Source: Rhodococcus sp. IITR03
GTDB lineage: Bacteria; Actinomycetota; Actinomycetes; Mycobacteriales; Mycobacteriaceae
NCBI GenBank assembly: GCA_001017865.1
Contig: LATQ01000330.1
Location: 1 to 17,052, forward strand
DNA length: 17,052 bases
Reading direction: 5' to 3'
Within the stretch, counting starts at the first letter, position 1. Every line of letters begins with the position of its first letter. The notes under the pieces were generated by a model. That model worked only from the letters and a program-made list of their open reading frames with translations. It searched no databases and was not told the origin of the DNA. Positions 7,797 to 15,280 of the stretch are shown here, in pieces. A program made the translations under genes and the position numbers.

Positions 7797-9488
7797 GCGT
7801 CGCTCCGCAGCAGCATCGCGCTGCCGGGAGTGAGCCCGCCACTGCTGACCACGGCCACGCGGGCGTCGCGCACCTGGCGGTCTCCTGCCGTGCCGCGCAG
7901 CTGCGTGACCGCTTCGTGCACGAGACCCATGCCGTGAGTGCGTCCGTGCGAGAGCTGGCCGCCGTGGGTGTTGAGGGGGAGGATGCCGTCGCGTGCGATG
8001 TTCTTCCCGCCGTCGAGGAAGTCCTTCGCCTCGCCGATCCCGCAGAAGCCGAGCGCCTCGATCCACGACAGGGCGTTGAAGGTGAAGCCGTCGTAGAGCT
8101 GGGCGACGTCGACGTCGTCGGGTCGCAGCGACGTGCGGGTCCACAGGTGCGCGGCCGGGCCGAGGACCTGCGGTTCGTGGGTGAGGGTGCTCTGATCCCA
8201 TTCGATGCGTTCGACGATCTGCGTTCCCACTGCCTCGACGCGAATGGCGGGCTTGGCGAGGTCGGCGACGGTGTCGACGGCCGAAACGATGACGGCGACC
8301 GCACCGTCGCACGGCACGTCGCAGTCGTAGAGACCGAAGGGAGTGGTGACGAGACGTGCCGAAAGATAGTCGTCCATCGTCATCGGGTCGCGGTAGATGG
8401 CGGTGGGATTGATCGCGGCGTTGGCCCGCTGATTCAGTGCGATCCAGCCGAGGGTTTCGCGACTCGCGCCGTAGCGATGGAAGTAGCGTTGCGCGTTCTG
8501 CGCGAGAGTGTGGGCGGCGGAGGTGCCGCCGAAAGGCACCATCCAGCTGGGCGTGCGTCCGCCGGGCGGACTGATGTCGCCGGCCTTGACGTATTCGCCG
8601 TAGGTGGATTCCCACAGCGTGCGGTAGCAGAGCACGTGGCGGGCGAGCCCGGCGGAAACCGCGAGCATCGCAGCGATCACCGACACTGGGGCCGGGTGTT
8701 TCGAGGCCACCGTTGAACCAGGTCGGTCGTAGGCCGAGTGCGGCTTCGACGGCACCGATACCGCCCTCGCCGAAACCGACGACGGGCGGCCCCGGGGTAG
8801 GTGGACAGTCCGTCGATGTCGTCGAGCGTCAACCCTGCATCGGCGACGGCACGTTCGCATGCCTGCACGGTCAGCTCGATGGGGTCGACCATCAACCTGC
8901 GACCCAGGTCGGACGCGCCGATACCGGTGATCGCGACCTTGTCCTCGAACTTGTCCTGCGTCGCGGGCGGGCGGATATGGAAGCGGATCTGTTCGGGTTC
9001 GATCTCGTCCACCGGCAGCGGGGCAGGCTCTCCCTGCTCCGCCGTCGGACGGAAGAGCGGAAGCCACACGTCGCCGTCCTGGTGGAAGACGACCTCCATG
9101 CGCATGCCCAGTACGAGCTCGTCGGGCTCGCATTCGATCGCGTTCGTCGTCAGGTGCACCCGAGGATCGTCCTCGAGTGCGACCTGCGCGATGACGAACG
9201 GCGGTTTCAGTCCTGGCAGACCGAAACGGTGGTTGACCGTGAACCCGATGAGGTCGCGAAGCCGGAGACGACGCGCACTCCCATCTGCCGACCCCGGCAG
9301 TAACGGCAGATCGGTTGCGGAGGGTGGATGAGAGCCGAGCACGACTCGCATTCGCGGATCCGCAACCGGCCGTCTTCACCGGATTTCCAGAAGAACTTGT
9401 TCTGAGGCGTCAGCTGGGGCAGGGGACGTCCGGATCTCTTCGTCGCCCCATCCCGGTTTTCACGGTCGACCACCGTCGAGTCAGCCAA
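7793..9488 (-). CDS. Zinc-ribbon/OB-fold (DUF35) fused to Cys-less thiolase-like domain (frameshifted)
   Basis: Reconstructed protein of about 566 residues. An N-terminal rubredoxin-like zinc ribbon (CESC at 47-50, CRYC at 61-64) is followed by an OB-fold with GFTVNHRFG. A linker then leads to a thiolase-superfamily domain beginning DKVAITGIGASDLG. The C-terminal thiolase part holds RHVLCYRTLWE, YDGFTFNALSWIEALGFCG and GGQLSHGRTHGMG. The usual nucleophilic Cys site reads GP..VSVIAAM, and the C-terminal catalytic Cys site reads VVSSGGLTPG, so both cysteines appear to be missing, as in Ltp2-type aldolases. Frames change at 9252-9253 (one base missing), 8784-8786 and 8688-8691. The last two fit two missing bases each in C runs, or one extra base. 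The start is uncertain: TTG at 9488, 13 bases after the P450 stop, or GTG at 9473. It is probably a retro-aldol or atypical C-C-cleaving enzyme on CoA thioesters (inference). Confidence 0.82.
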
Positions 9489-9501
9489 TTGAGCCGTTTC
9501 C

Positions 9502-10842
9502 TTACTTCTGTGCCGTGATCGGAGCGGCGAGCTCCTGCTCGTCGATCTGGACCTGCAGCTTCTCCAGCGTCTCATCGAGCCGGCGCCGAGGCGCTTGCCG
9601 GTGTGAACGTCGCTGGGAGATGCCGCATGCCCTGGATGACGCCGATGGAGTCGTAGTGCACCGTCGTCTCCGGATCGCACTTGTAGTCGGGCATCCGGTC
9701 GAGCACGGCGAGGAGCATGCGCTTGAACACGGTACGTGCCAGGTTCGAGCCGATGCACCGGTGAACTCCCAGGCCGAAGCTGAAGTGGCGGTTACCCTTT
9801 CGCTCCATATCGATCGAGTTCGGATCGTCGAACAGTGCCGGGTCGCGGTTGGCCATCGCCCACGACAGCCACAGGCGCTCGCCTTCCTTGAACTGCGTCC
9901 CCTTGAACTCGCAGTCGGCGGAGAACGTGCGACCGTCGCCCGGCGACGGGGTGAAGTACCGCAGGAACTCCTCGGTGGCGCTGTCGAGCAGGCTGTCGCG
10001 TTCCCGGCTGAGACGTTCGCGCTCGTCGGGTTCTGGCTCAGCCACTCGAGTGCGTGCGAGGTCAGCGCCGTGGTGGTGTCGAAGCCGCCACCGATCAGCA
10101 GGCTGAGATGCAGAAGCTCCATGTCGTCGGGCTTCTCACCGAGCACCTCGACGTCGGCGATCGCGTTGATCAAGCCGGGGCGGGGCTTCTCGCGGATCTC
10201 GAACAGGTTCGTGATCAGGTCGATGCCCATGTTGCGGTGCAGTTCGCCGACGCGGGCGATGTCCGGGGAGTCCGGCGGGGTGTAGATCGCGGCGTGGACC
10301 GGCTCGCAGTACACCTCCCACTTCTTGATGGGGACACCGAGCATGGCGAGGGTGATGACGGCCGGCACGATGTTCGCGAGATCGTCGACGAAGTCGATCC
10401 GTCCGCTCTCGATCTTCTCGTCGAGGCTCGCACGCACGACCTCGTCGATGACGGGGATCCACTTCTTGATCGCTGCGGGCGAGAGGTAGGGGTTGAGCAG
10501 GGCGCGGAACTCCCGGTGCTCGGGGTCGTCCATCTCCAGGATTCCGCCGCGCACGCCGGAAGCGCGTTCGGCTGTCGGAATCATGATGCCCTTGTAGCCT
10601 TTTCGGACACCTTTGATGTCGTGGTCGTTGGAGACGTTCGGGGATCGGACGAGGTTGAACACCTCGTCGCTGCCCGCGGCGACCCAGTGGCCGCCGTGGG
10701 TGTCCGACCAGGCCATCGGGCATTTCGACTGCATCTCTTCCGTGATCGGAAGGAAGTTGTCGCGGTAGTCGGGTGCGTGCCGGTCGAACTGGTAGACCGG
10801 AGTGCGGTGGGATGTGTCGGCAACGACGTCGTCGACGCTCAT
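9502..10842 (-). CDS. Cytochrome P450 monooxygenase (frameshifted)
   Basis: Soluble bacterial class I-type P450 of 447 residues after repair. The I-helix motif is LLIGGGFDTTTAL (Gly252, Asp255, Thr256), the K-helix ExxR is EEFLR, and the haem-binding loop is FSFGLGVHRCIG with ligand Cys363. The main break is one missing C in the run at 10028-10030. Two more near 9598-9599 and 9579 shift the last 30 or so codons, giving the tail LDETLEKLQVQ to the stop at 9502. The ATG at 10842 has GAGAGG upstream. The 3Fe-4S ferredoxin directly upstream is its likely electron donor; no ferredoxin reductase gene is in the window. It probably hydroxylates the hydrophobic substrate, opening the pathway. I cannot assign a CYP family number with confidence. 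Confidence 0.93.
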   Translation of the reverse strand: MSVDDVVADTSHRTPVYQFDRHAPDYRDNFLPITEEMQSKCPMAWSDTHGGHWVAAGSDEVFNLVRSPNVSNDHDIKGVRKGYKGIMIPTAERASGVRGGILEMDDPEHREFRALLNPYLSPAAIKKWIPVIDEVVRASLDEKIESGRIDFVDDLANIVPAVITLAMLGVPIKKWEVYCEPVHAAIYTPPDSPDIARVGELHRNMGIDLITNLFEIREKPRPGLINAIADVEVLGEKPDDMELLHLSLLIGGGFDTTTALTSHALEWLSQNPTSANVSAGNATACSTAPPRSSCGTSPRRRATVARSPPTASSRGRSSRKASACGCRGRWPTATRHCSTIRTRSIWSERVTATSASAWEFTGASARTWHVPCSSACSSPCSTGCPTTSAIRRRRCTTTPSASSRACGISQRRSHRQAPRRRLDETLEKLQVQIDEQELAAPITAQK

Positions 10843-10889
10843 GACTGTCCTCTCTGACGCTTCGATCGGGGCTGTCGAAACGTTGGTGG

Positions 10890-11081
10890 TCAGGAGATCT
10901 GAATGGCCTGCTCAGGGCAGGACCGGGCGGCTTCGCGCACGGCCTCCTCCAGATGGGCGGGAACGTCTTCGACGACGGCGGTGGCGTGCCCGTCGATGTC
11001 ACTGAGTTCGAAGACGTCCGGTGCTGCCATGGCGCACAGGGTGTGGCCCTGGCAGCGCTCGGGGTCGACTTTCACCTTCAC
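10890..11081 (-). CDS. 3Fe-4S ferredoxin, P450 redox partner
   Basis: 63-residue ferredoxin, unbroken. Cys10 and Cys16 (CQGHTLC) and Cys55 (SCP) form the three-Cys pattern of actinobacterial 3Fe-4S ferredoxins. The position where a fourth Cys would sit in a 4Fe-4S protein is occupied by His13. The GTG start at 11081 follows an excellent GGGAGGAAC ribosome site. It ends 47 bases before the P450 start, and such fdx-P450 pairs are standard in rhodococci and mycobacteria. It would pass electrons one at a time from a reductase encoded elsewhere. Confidence 0.93.
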   Translation of the reverse strand: MKVKVDPERCQGHTLCAMAAPDVFELSDIDGHATAVVEDVPAHLEEAVREAARSCPEQAIQIS

Positions 11082-11144
11082 GATGTTCCTCCCGGTAGAG
11101 GGTGTGAGTTTGTTCGGGCTGTAAACGTCCTCGCATACGCCGGG

Positions 11145-11159
11145 CCCGTCCGCGACGGG
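11145..11159 (-). terminator. Short GC hairpin after the mycofactocin-type SDR
   Basis: Inverted repeat CCCGTC / GACGGG with a 3-base loop, five bases past the SDR stop codon, without a T tail. It may attenuate transcription between the SDR operon and the ferredoxin-P450 operon. The 82-base gap here could also hold a ferredoxin promoter, though none with good hexamers was seen. Confidence 0.35.
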
Positions 11160-11163
11160 ACGG

Positions 11164-12024
11164 TCAGATATGGAAGTCGTACCACTTGAGATAGCCGCCG
11201 CCGTCGACGCGCATCTGCATGCCGGTGACGTAGCGCGACTCGTCGGAGGCGAGGAAGAGCACCATGTTGCTCGAATCCTCGGGTTCGATATACGGAATCG
11301 ACATCGCCTGCTGCACACCGAAAGCGGGCTCTGCATCCTGCCGGGTGGGCTTGTCGAGGTCGGGACGGAAGGACCGGTACATCGGTTCGCTCTGCAACAT
11401 GTCGGTATTGCAGTTGGTGGGGTGCAGTGTGTTGGCGCGGATACCACGCGGAGCCAGATGTGTAGCGAGGGTGTGGATGTACTGTGCCAGTGCGCGCTTG
11501 GAGAACACGTAGGCGACGCCGCCGAGGTCCTTGCCGGGCTGGTCGACCTTCGAGACGTCCATGAGTGCGGCGGTGGAGCCGGTCGCGATGATCGATGCGC
11601 CTTCGGACAGGTGCGGAAGCGCGGCCTGTACGGCGTTCATGGTGCCGACGAGATTGGTGTTGACCACGTCGGTCCACGCCTGGGTCTGTGGTTCGCCCTT
11701 CATGCCGGCGACGCCGGCCTGGGCGACGACGATGTCGAGCTTGCCGAGCTCGGCGATGCCCTGTTCCACGGCGGCGTTCATCTGCGCGGCGTCGCGCACG
11801 TCGGCCTCGATGGCGACGATGCGTCGGCCTTCCTTCTCGACCAGGCGCACCGTTTCCTCGAGGTCCTCGGGCGTCGCCATCGCGTAGCCCATGGAGTCGA
11901 TGTTCTTGCAGATGTCGACCGCGATGATGTCGGCACCTTCGGAGGCGAGCTTGACCGCGTGGCTGCGGCCCTGACCGCGGGCTGCACCGGTGATGAAAGC
12001 GACCTTGCCTTCTACACGTCCCAC
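11164..12024 (-). CDS. Mycofactocin-coupled SDR family oxidoreductase
   Basis: SDR of 286 residues, unbroken. The opening GRVEGKVAFITGAARGQGRS, the insertion after ADIIAVDICKN (about residues 41-65) and the ending VDGGGYLKW are hallmarks of the mycofactocin-dependent, carveol-dehydrogenase-like SDR group. The catalytic residues are Ser150 (ATGS), Tyr172 and Lys176 (YVFSK), with Asn124 in NTNLVG. NAG is altered to AQAG near residue 101. In this group NAD stays bound and electrons pass to the peptide-derived cofactor mycofactocin (established knowledge). The GTG at 12024 follows GAAAGGA. It lies 41 bases after the previous SDR and 82 bases before the ferredoxin-P450 pair. It probably oxidises the alcohol made by one of the oxygenases (inference). 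Confidence 0.92.
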   Translation of the reverse strand: MGRVEGKVAFITGAARGQGRSHAVKLASEGADIIAVDICKNIDSMGYAMATPEDLEETVRLVEKEGRRIVAIEADVRDAAQMNAAVEQGIAELGKLDIVVAQAGVAGMKGEPQTQAWTDVVNTNLVGTMNAVQAALPHLSEGASIIATGSTAALMDVSKVDQPGKDLGGVAYVFSKRALAQYIHTLATHLAPRGIRANTLHPTNCNTDMLQSEPMYRSFRPDLDKPTRQDAEPAFGVQQAMSIPYIEPEDSSNMVLFLASDESRYVTGMQMRVDGGGYLKWYDFHI

Positions 12025-12065
12025 TGGATTGTCCTTTCGGTTCGGGTTCGGCAGATGGGGATGTC

Positions 12066-12776
12066 TCAGGTGTTGCGCCCACCGTTGACCCCGAGGATCT
12101 GACCGGTGATGTATCCGGCTTCTTCGGAGATCAGGAAGGAACACGCGGCGGCGATGTCCTCGGGCTGCCCGACGCGGCGGACCGGGGTGCGCTGGATGTG
12201 TTCGTCGATGGTGCCGCCGAGCAGACCCTTCTCGGCGGAGCGGTGCAGCATGGGGGTCTCGACGAAGCCCGGCGGTACGGCGTTGACGGTGATGCCGGAC
12301 GGACCGTATTCCAGCGCAAGTGATTTGGTGAGTCCGTTGACGCCGGCCTTGGACGAGACGTAGGCGGTCATGAACTGCTGACCCGACTGCGCGCTCGACG
12401 ACGAGATGTTGACGATGCGTCCCCAGCCGGCCTCGAGCATGTCGGGCAGGGCGGCCTGCACGCAGTGGAAGACGCCGCCGAGGTTGACGTCGACAACCTT
12501 CTGCCAGGTCGCGTAGTCGATGTTGTGGAAGCGCTTGTAGAGCTCGAGACCCGCGCCGTTGACGAGAATCGTGACGGGGCCGAGCTGCTCGCGGATCCGG
12601 GTGAAGGCGTCGTCGACCTGTGCGCGGTCGGAGACGTCGACCTTGTACTCGAGCTCCTCACCGGAGGGGTTGAGATCGAGCACCGCGACCTGGTGGCCGT
12701 CCTTGCGCAGGCGTTCGGCGATTGCCTTGCCGATTCCGGAGCTTCCGCCCGTGACGACCGCTGTCTTCACTGCCAC
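12066..12776 (-). CDS. Short-chain dehydrogenase/reductase, 3-oxoacyl reductase-like
   Basis: Classical SDR of 236 residues, unbroken. The cofactor site is VVTGGSSGIG (residues 7-16) and LDLNP suggests the cofactor-selecting strand. VNGAG stands at 72-76, and the catalytic Ser is in NISSSSAQ (about 125-128) with Tyr139 and Lys143 in YVSSK. The end GQILGVNGG is typical of FabG/BadH-like members acting on acyl-CoA or ring ketones. The GTG at 12776 overlaps the end of the dioxygenase gene by 10 bases, so the two are coupled. It may act on a cyclic alcohol or a beta-hydroxyacyl-CoA; the exact reaction is not shown by the sequence. Confidence 0.92.
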   Translation of the reverse strand: MAVKTAVVTGGSSGIGKAIAERLRKDGHQVAVLDLNPSGEELEYKVDVSDRAQVDDAFTRIREQLGPVTILVNGAGLELYKRFHNIDYATWQKVVDVNLGGVFHCVQAALPDMLEAGWGRIVNISSSSAQSGQQFMTAYVSSKAGVNGLTKSLALEYGPSGITVNAVPPGFVETPMLHRSAEKGLLGGTIDEHIQRTPVRRVGQPEDIAAACSFLISEEAGYITGQILGVNGGRNT

Positions 12777-13575
12777 GGTTCGTCACCGACGATCGTGGTG
12801 CGGCGCATGAGGCGCTCGGACGACGGGTCGTAGGGCAGTGCCGGTGCAGCATGCCGGTGTTGTCCCAGACGACGAGATCGCCCACGGCCCATTCGTGGGA
12901 GTAGGAGAAGCGTTCCTGGGTGGTCCAGGCGAGCAGTTCGTCGAGGAGTTCGCGGCTCTCCTCGGGGCGCATGCCGACGATGTGGTCTGCGGTGGCACCG
13001 ATGACGAGGGACCGACGACCGTCGCGGCGTTCCCACACCAGCGACGATTCACGCGGCGCGAGGGCGCGCCAGCGCGCCACCTGCTCTTCGGTCGGATCGG
13101 GGTAGACGAGCCGCTGGGCGGCTTCGAAGCTGTGGACGACACGCAGGCCTTCGTACCGCTTCTTCTCGTGGTCGGGAAGATTCTCGTAGGCGGCGTAGGT
13201 GCTGGCGAATTCCGTTCCGCCACCGACCATTGCGACGTGGCGGGCGGTGAGCGTGGTGGCCTTCGCCGGCACCTCGTTGGTGGTGTCGTCGATGTGCCAG
13301 TGGAACGTGCCTTTGAGGTATTCGGCCGACGGCGTCTTGGCGGGGTCGAGCGAGACGGTGAAGATCTCCTGCCCGGGGGCGGGCATGACGACCTTGCCGA
13401 GCTTGCGGCTGAAGGCGAGCTGGGCCTCGTCGTCGAGGTGAATACCGCGAACAAGAAGTACGCCACGCCATTTGAGTGCTTCGAGCAGCTGGGCGACCAC
13501 ACGCTCGTCGTCGAGGCTGTCCAGGCCAGTGACTTCCACACCGAGTGACGGGCTGAGGGCTGTAGTGCTGATCAC
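12767..13575 (-). CDS. TauD/TfdA family Fe(II)/2-oxoglutarate dioxygenase (frameshifted)
   Basis: Non-haem iron oxygenase that couples 2-oxoglutarate decarboxylation to substrate hydroxylation, 269 residues after repair. The iron-binding facial triad is visible: His94 and Asp96 in HWHID, and the distal His244 in TGMLHRA. Arg258/259 near the end would bind 2-oxoglutarate. One missing C opposite 12841-12842 separates the last 25 or so codons (ALPYDPSSERLMRRTTI onward). The GTG at 13575 has AAGGGAG at good spacing and leaves the N-terminus at SLGVEVTGLDS, the usual beginning of the family. It is first in the minus-strand run and divergent from the aldehyde dehydrogenase at 13786. Members act on taurine, alkyl sulfates or aryloxyalkanoates; nothing here fixes the substrate. 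Confidence 0.9.
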
Positions 13576-13594
13576 AAGAATCTCCCTTCCGGTT

Positions 13595-13613
13595 GCGAGA
13601 ACCATACTCTCGC
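13595..13613. promoter_or_regulatory. Inverted repeat near the dioxygenase start
   Basis: Perfect arms GCGAGA and TCTCGC separated by 7 bases, 20 bases upstream of the dioxygenase GTG. It is placed where a dimeric repressor would block transcription or where the leader transcript could fold. No regulator gene in the window is obviously tied to it. Confidence 0.35.
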
Positions 13614-13738
13614 GCGATTGAGCGCCGCAAGACCCGGAGAATTCGCCCATGCATGCCGTCGTTACGTGGCGGAGGTCACTTTCGGGGCTATCCTGCCGCG
13701 CTGCCCCTTGCTAGAGTTCTCGAAAGTCGAACAGATTA

Positions 13739-13756
13739 ATTCTCTGATCTGAGAAT
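13739..13756. promoter_or_regulatory. Inverted repeat upstream of the aldehyde dehydrogenase
   Basis: ATTCTCTGATCTGAGAAT: perfect 6-base arms around a 6-base centre, in an AT-rich stretch 30 bases upstream of the ATG at 13786. Size and place fit a dimeric repressor site overlapping the plus-strand promoter. The protein that would bind it is not evident. Confidence 0.45.
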
Positions 13757-13785
13757 GTGATTTCCGGACGATACGAGGAGATGGG

Positions 13786-15280
13786 ATGTCAGTGCAGGAG
13801 AACGGAGCCACCGCGGTGGCCGACACCGCGACCACCGAAGTGACGAAGCGGCTGCTGATCGACGGGAAGCTCGTCACCGCCGAGCGCACGTTCGCGTCCT
13901 ACAACCCGGCGACCGGCGAACTGGTGGGACATGCTCCCGACGCAGGCGTCGAGGAAGCCGAAGCCGCCATCCGCGCAGCGCGACGCGCATTCGACACGAC
14001 CACCTGGTCGACCGACGTCGAGTTCCGGATCAAGTGCCTCGATCAGCTCTACCAGGCCCTGCGCGACAACATCGAGGAACTGCGCGAACTGACGATCGCC
14101 GAGGTAGGCGCCCCGCGGATTCTCACCTACGGCAACCAGCTCGACGCGCCGATCGAGATCGTGAAGTACTACGCCGACCTGCTGCGCACCACCGAGTTCA
14201 CCGAAGACCTCGGCGAGGTCGATTTCCGAGGACAGCCGCACCGTCGCTGGGTGGAGAAGGAGGCTGCCGGCGTCGTCGCCGCGATCGTCGCCTACAACTA
14301 CCCGACCCAGCTGGCGATGGCGAAGCTCCCCGCGGCGCTCGCCGCAGGCTGCACGATCGTGCTCAAGGGCGCACCCGACACTCCGCTCGTCACCCAGCTC
14401 TCGCCGAGGTCATCGCCGAGCACACCGACATCCCGGCCGCGTCGTCAACATCATCTCGTCGTCGCAGGTCGCACCGGGCGAGCTCATGACCACCCATCCG
14501 GACGTCGACGTCGTCACCTTCACCGGTTCGACCCCCGTGGGCAAGAAGATCATGGCCGCCGCCGCCGACTCGCTCAAGAAGGTCTTCCTCGAGCTCGGAG
14601 GCAAGTCGGCCCTCATCGTGCTCGAGGACGCCGACTTCGCGACCGCCGCACAGTTCGCCGCCTTCAGCATCTGCTCGCACGCCGGACAGGGATGCGCGCT
14701 GACGACGCGTCTGCTCGTCCCCCGCGACAAGCACGACGAGATCGTCGCGCAGGTCGCCGGGATGATGCAGAACGTGCCCTACGGCGATCCGTCGAACCCG
14801 AAGATCTACATGGGCCCGGTCATCAGCGAGAAGCAACGCGAGAAGATCCACGGCATGGTCGAGCGCGCCGTGGCGGACGGCGCGACCCTCGTCACCGGTG
14901 GCGAGAAGGTCGATCCGGGCTGGTTTTACAAGCCCACCCTGCTCGCGAACGTCGACCCCGACAGCGAGATCGCACAGGAGGAGGTCTTCGGACCGGTCCT
15001 CGCCGTCATCCCGTTCGACGGCGACGACGATGCCGTGCGGATCGCCAACAACTCCAAGTACGGCCTGTCCGGTGGTGTGCTCACCGCCGACGAGGAGCGC
15101 GGCATCGCGATCGGACGCCGGATCCGCACCGGCACCTTCTCCGTCAACGGCGGCAACTACTTCAGCCCCGACGTCCCGTTCGGCGGTTACAAGCAGTCCG
15201 GCATCGGCCGTGAGATGGGCAGGGCCGGACTCGAGGAGTTCCAGCAGCTCAAGGCGTTCTCGAAGGTGGTGACGTCGTGA
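13786..15280 (+). CDS. Aldehyde dehydrogenase family protein (frameshifted)
   Basis: NAD(P)-dependent aldehyde dehydrogenase, 498 residues after repair and full length for the family. The oxyanion Asn171 is in VAYNYPTQ, and the cofactor Lys194 is in IVLKGAP (G replaces the usual P). Glu270 is in LELGGKS and the nucleophile Cys304 is in HAGQGC; EEVFGPVL and PFGGYKQSGIGRE close the protein. Two single-base losses, at about 14397 and 14439, put a 14-residue segment (ALAEVIAEHTDIPA) in a third frame. The ATG has GAGGAG five bases upstream. The overall pattern recalls the CddD/AldA-like branch that oxidises long-chain or omega-oxo acids, a loose resemblance only. Its end overlaps the CoA-transferase start (GTGA), indicating coupled oxidation and CoA activation. 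Confidence 0.92.

Larger units (their letters stand above)
13576..13785. promoter_or_regulatory. Divergent control region, dioxygenase (-) and aldehyde dehydrogenase (+)
   Basis: 210 non-coding bases, noticeably richer in A and T on the right half than the flanking genes. It must hold promoters for both directions. A loose TTGCTA element (near 13709) with a weak -10 about 17 bases on can be proposed for the plus side, but neither match is strong. It contains two inverted repeats, listed separately, and the ribosome site GAGGAG for the gene at 13786. Confidence 0.6.

Noticed and set aside
7640..8716. 358-codon plus-strand open frame opposite the hydrolase/thiolase junction
   Set aside because: Valine/glycine/aspartate-rich antisense shadow typical of high-GC DNA.
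9502..10842. Assigning the P450 to a specific CYP family or substrate
   Set aside because: Motifs define a P450, but family naming needs an alignment that was not possible here.
11170..12102. 310-codon plus-strand open frame opposite the mycofactocin-type SDR
   Set aside because: Antisense shadow of an intact, clearly identified gene.
271..14612. Identical 23-base stretch in both aldehyde dehydrogenase genes (around 271 and 14590)
   Set aside because: It encodes the conserved LELGGKS motif with the preferred codons; the genes diverge on both sides, so it is not a repeat element or recent duplication.
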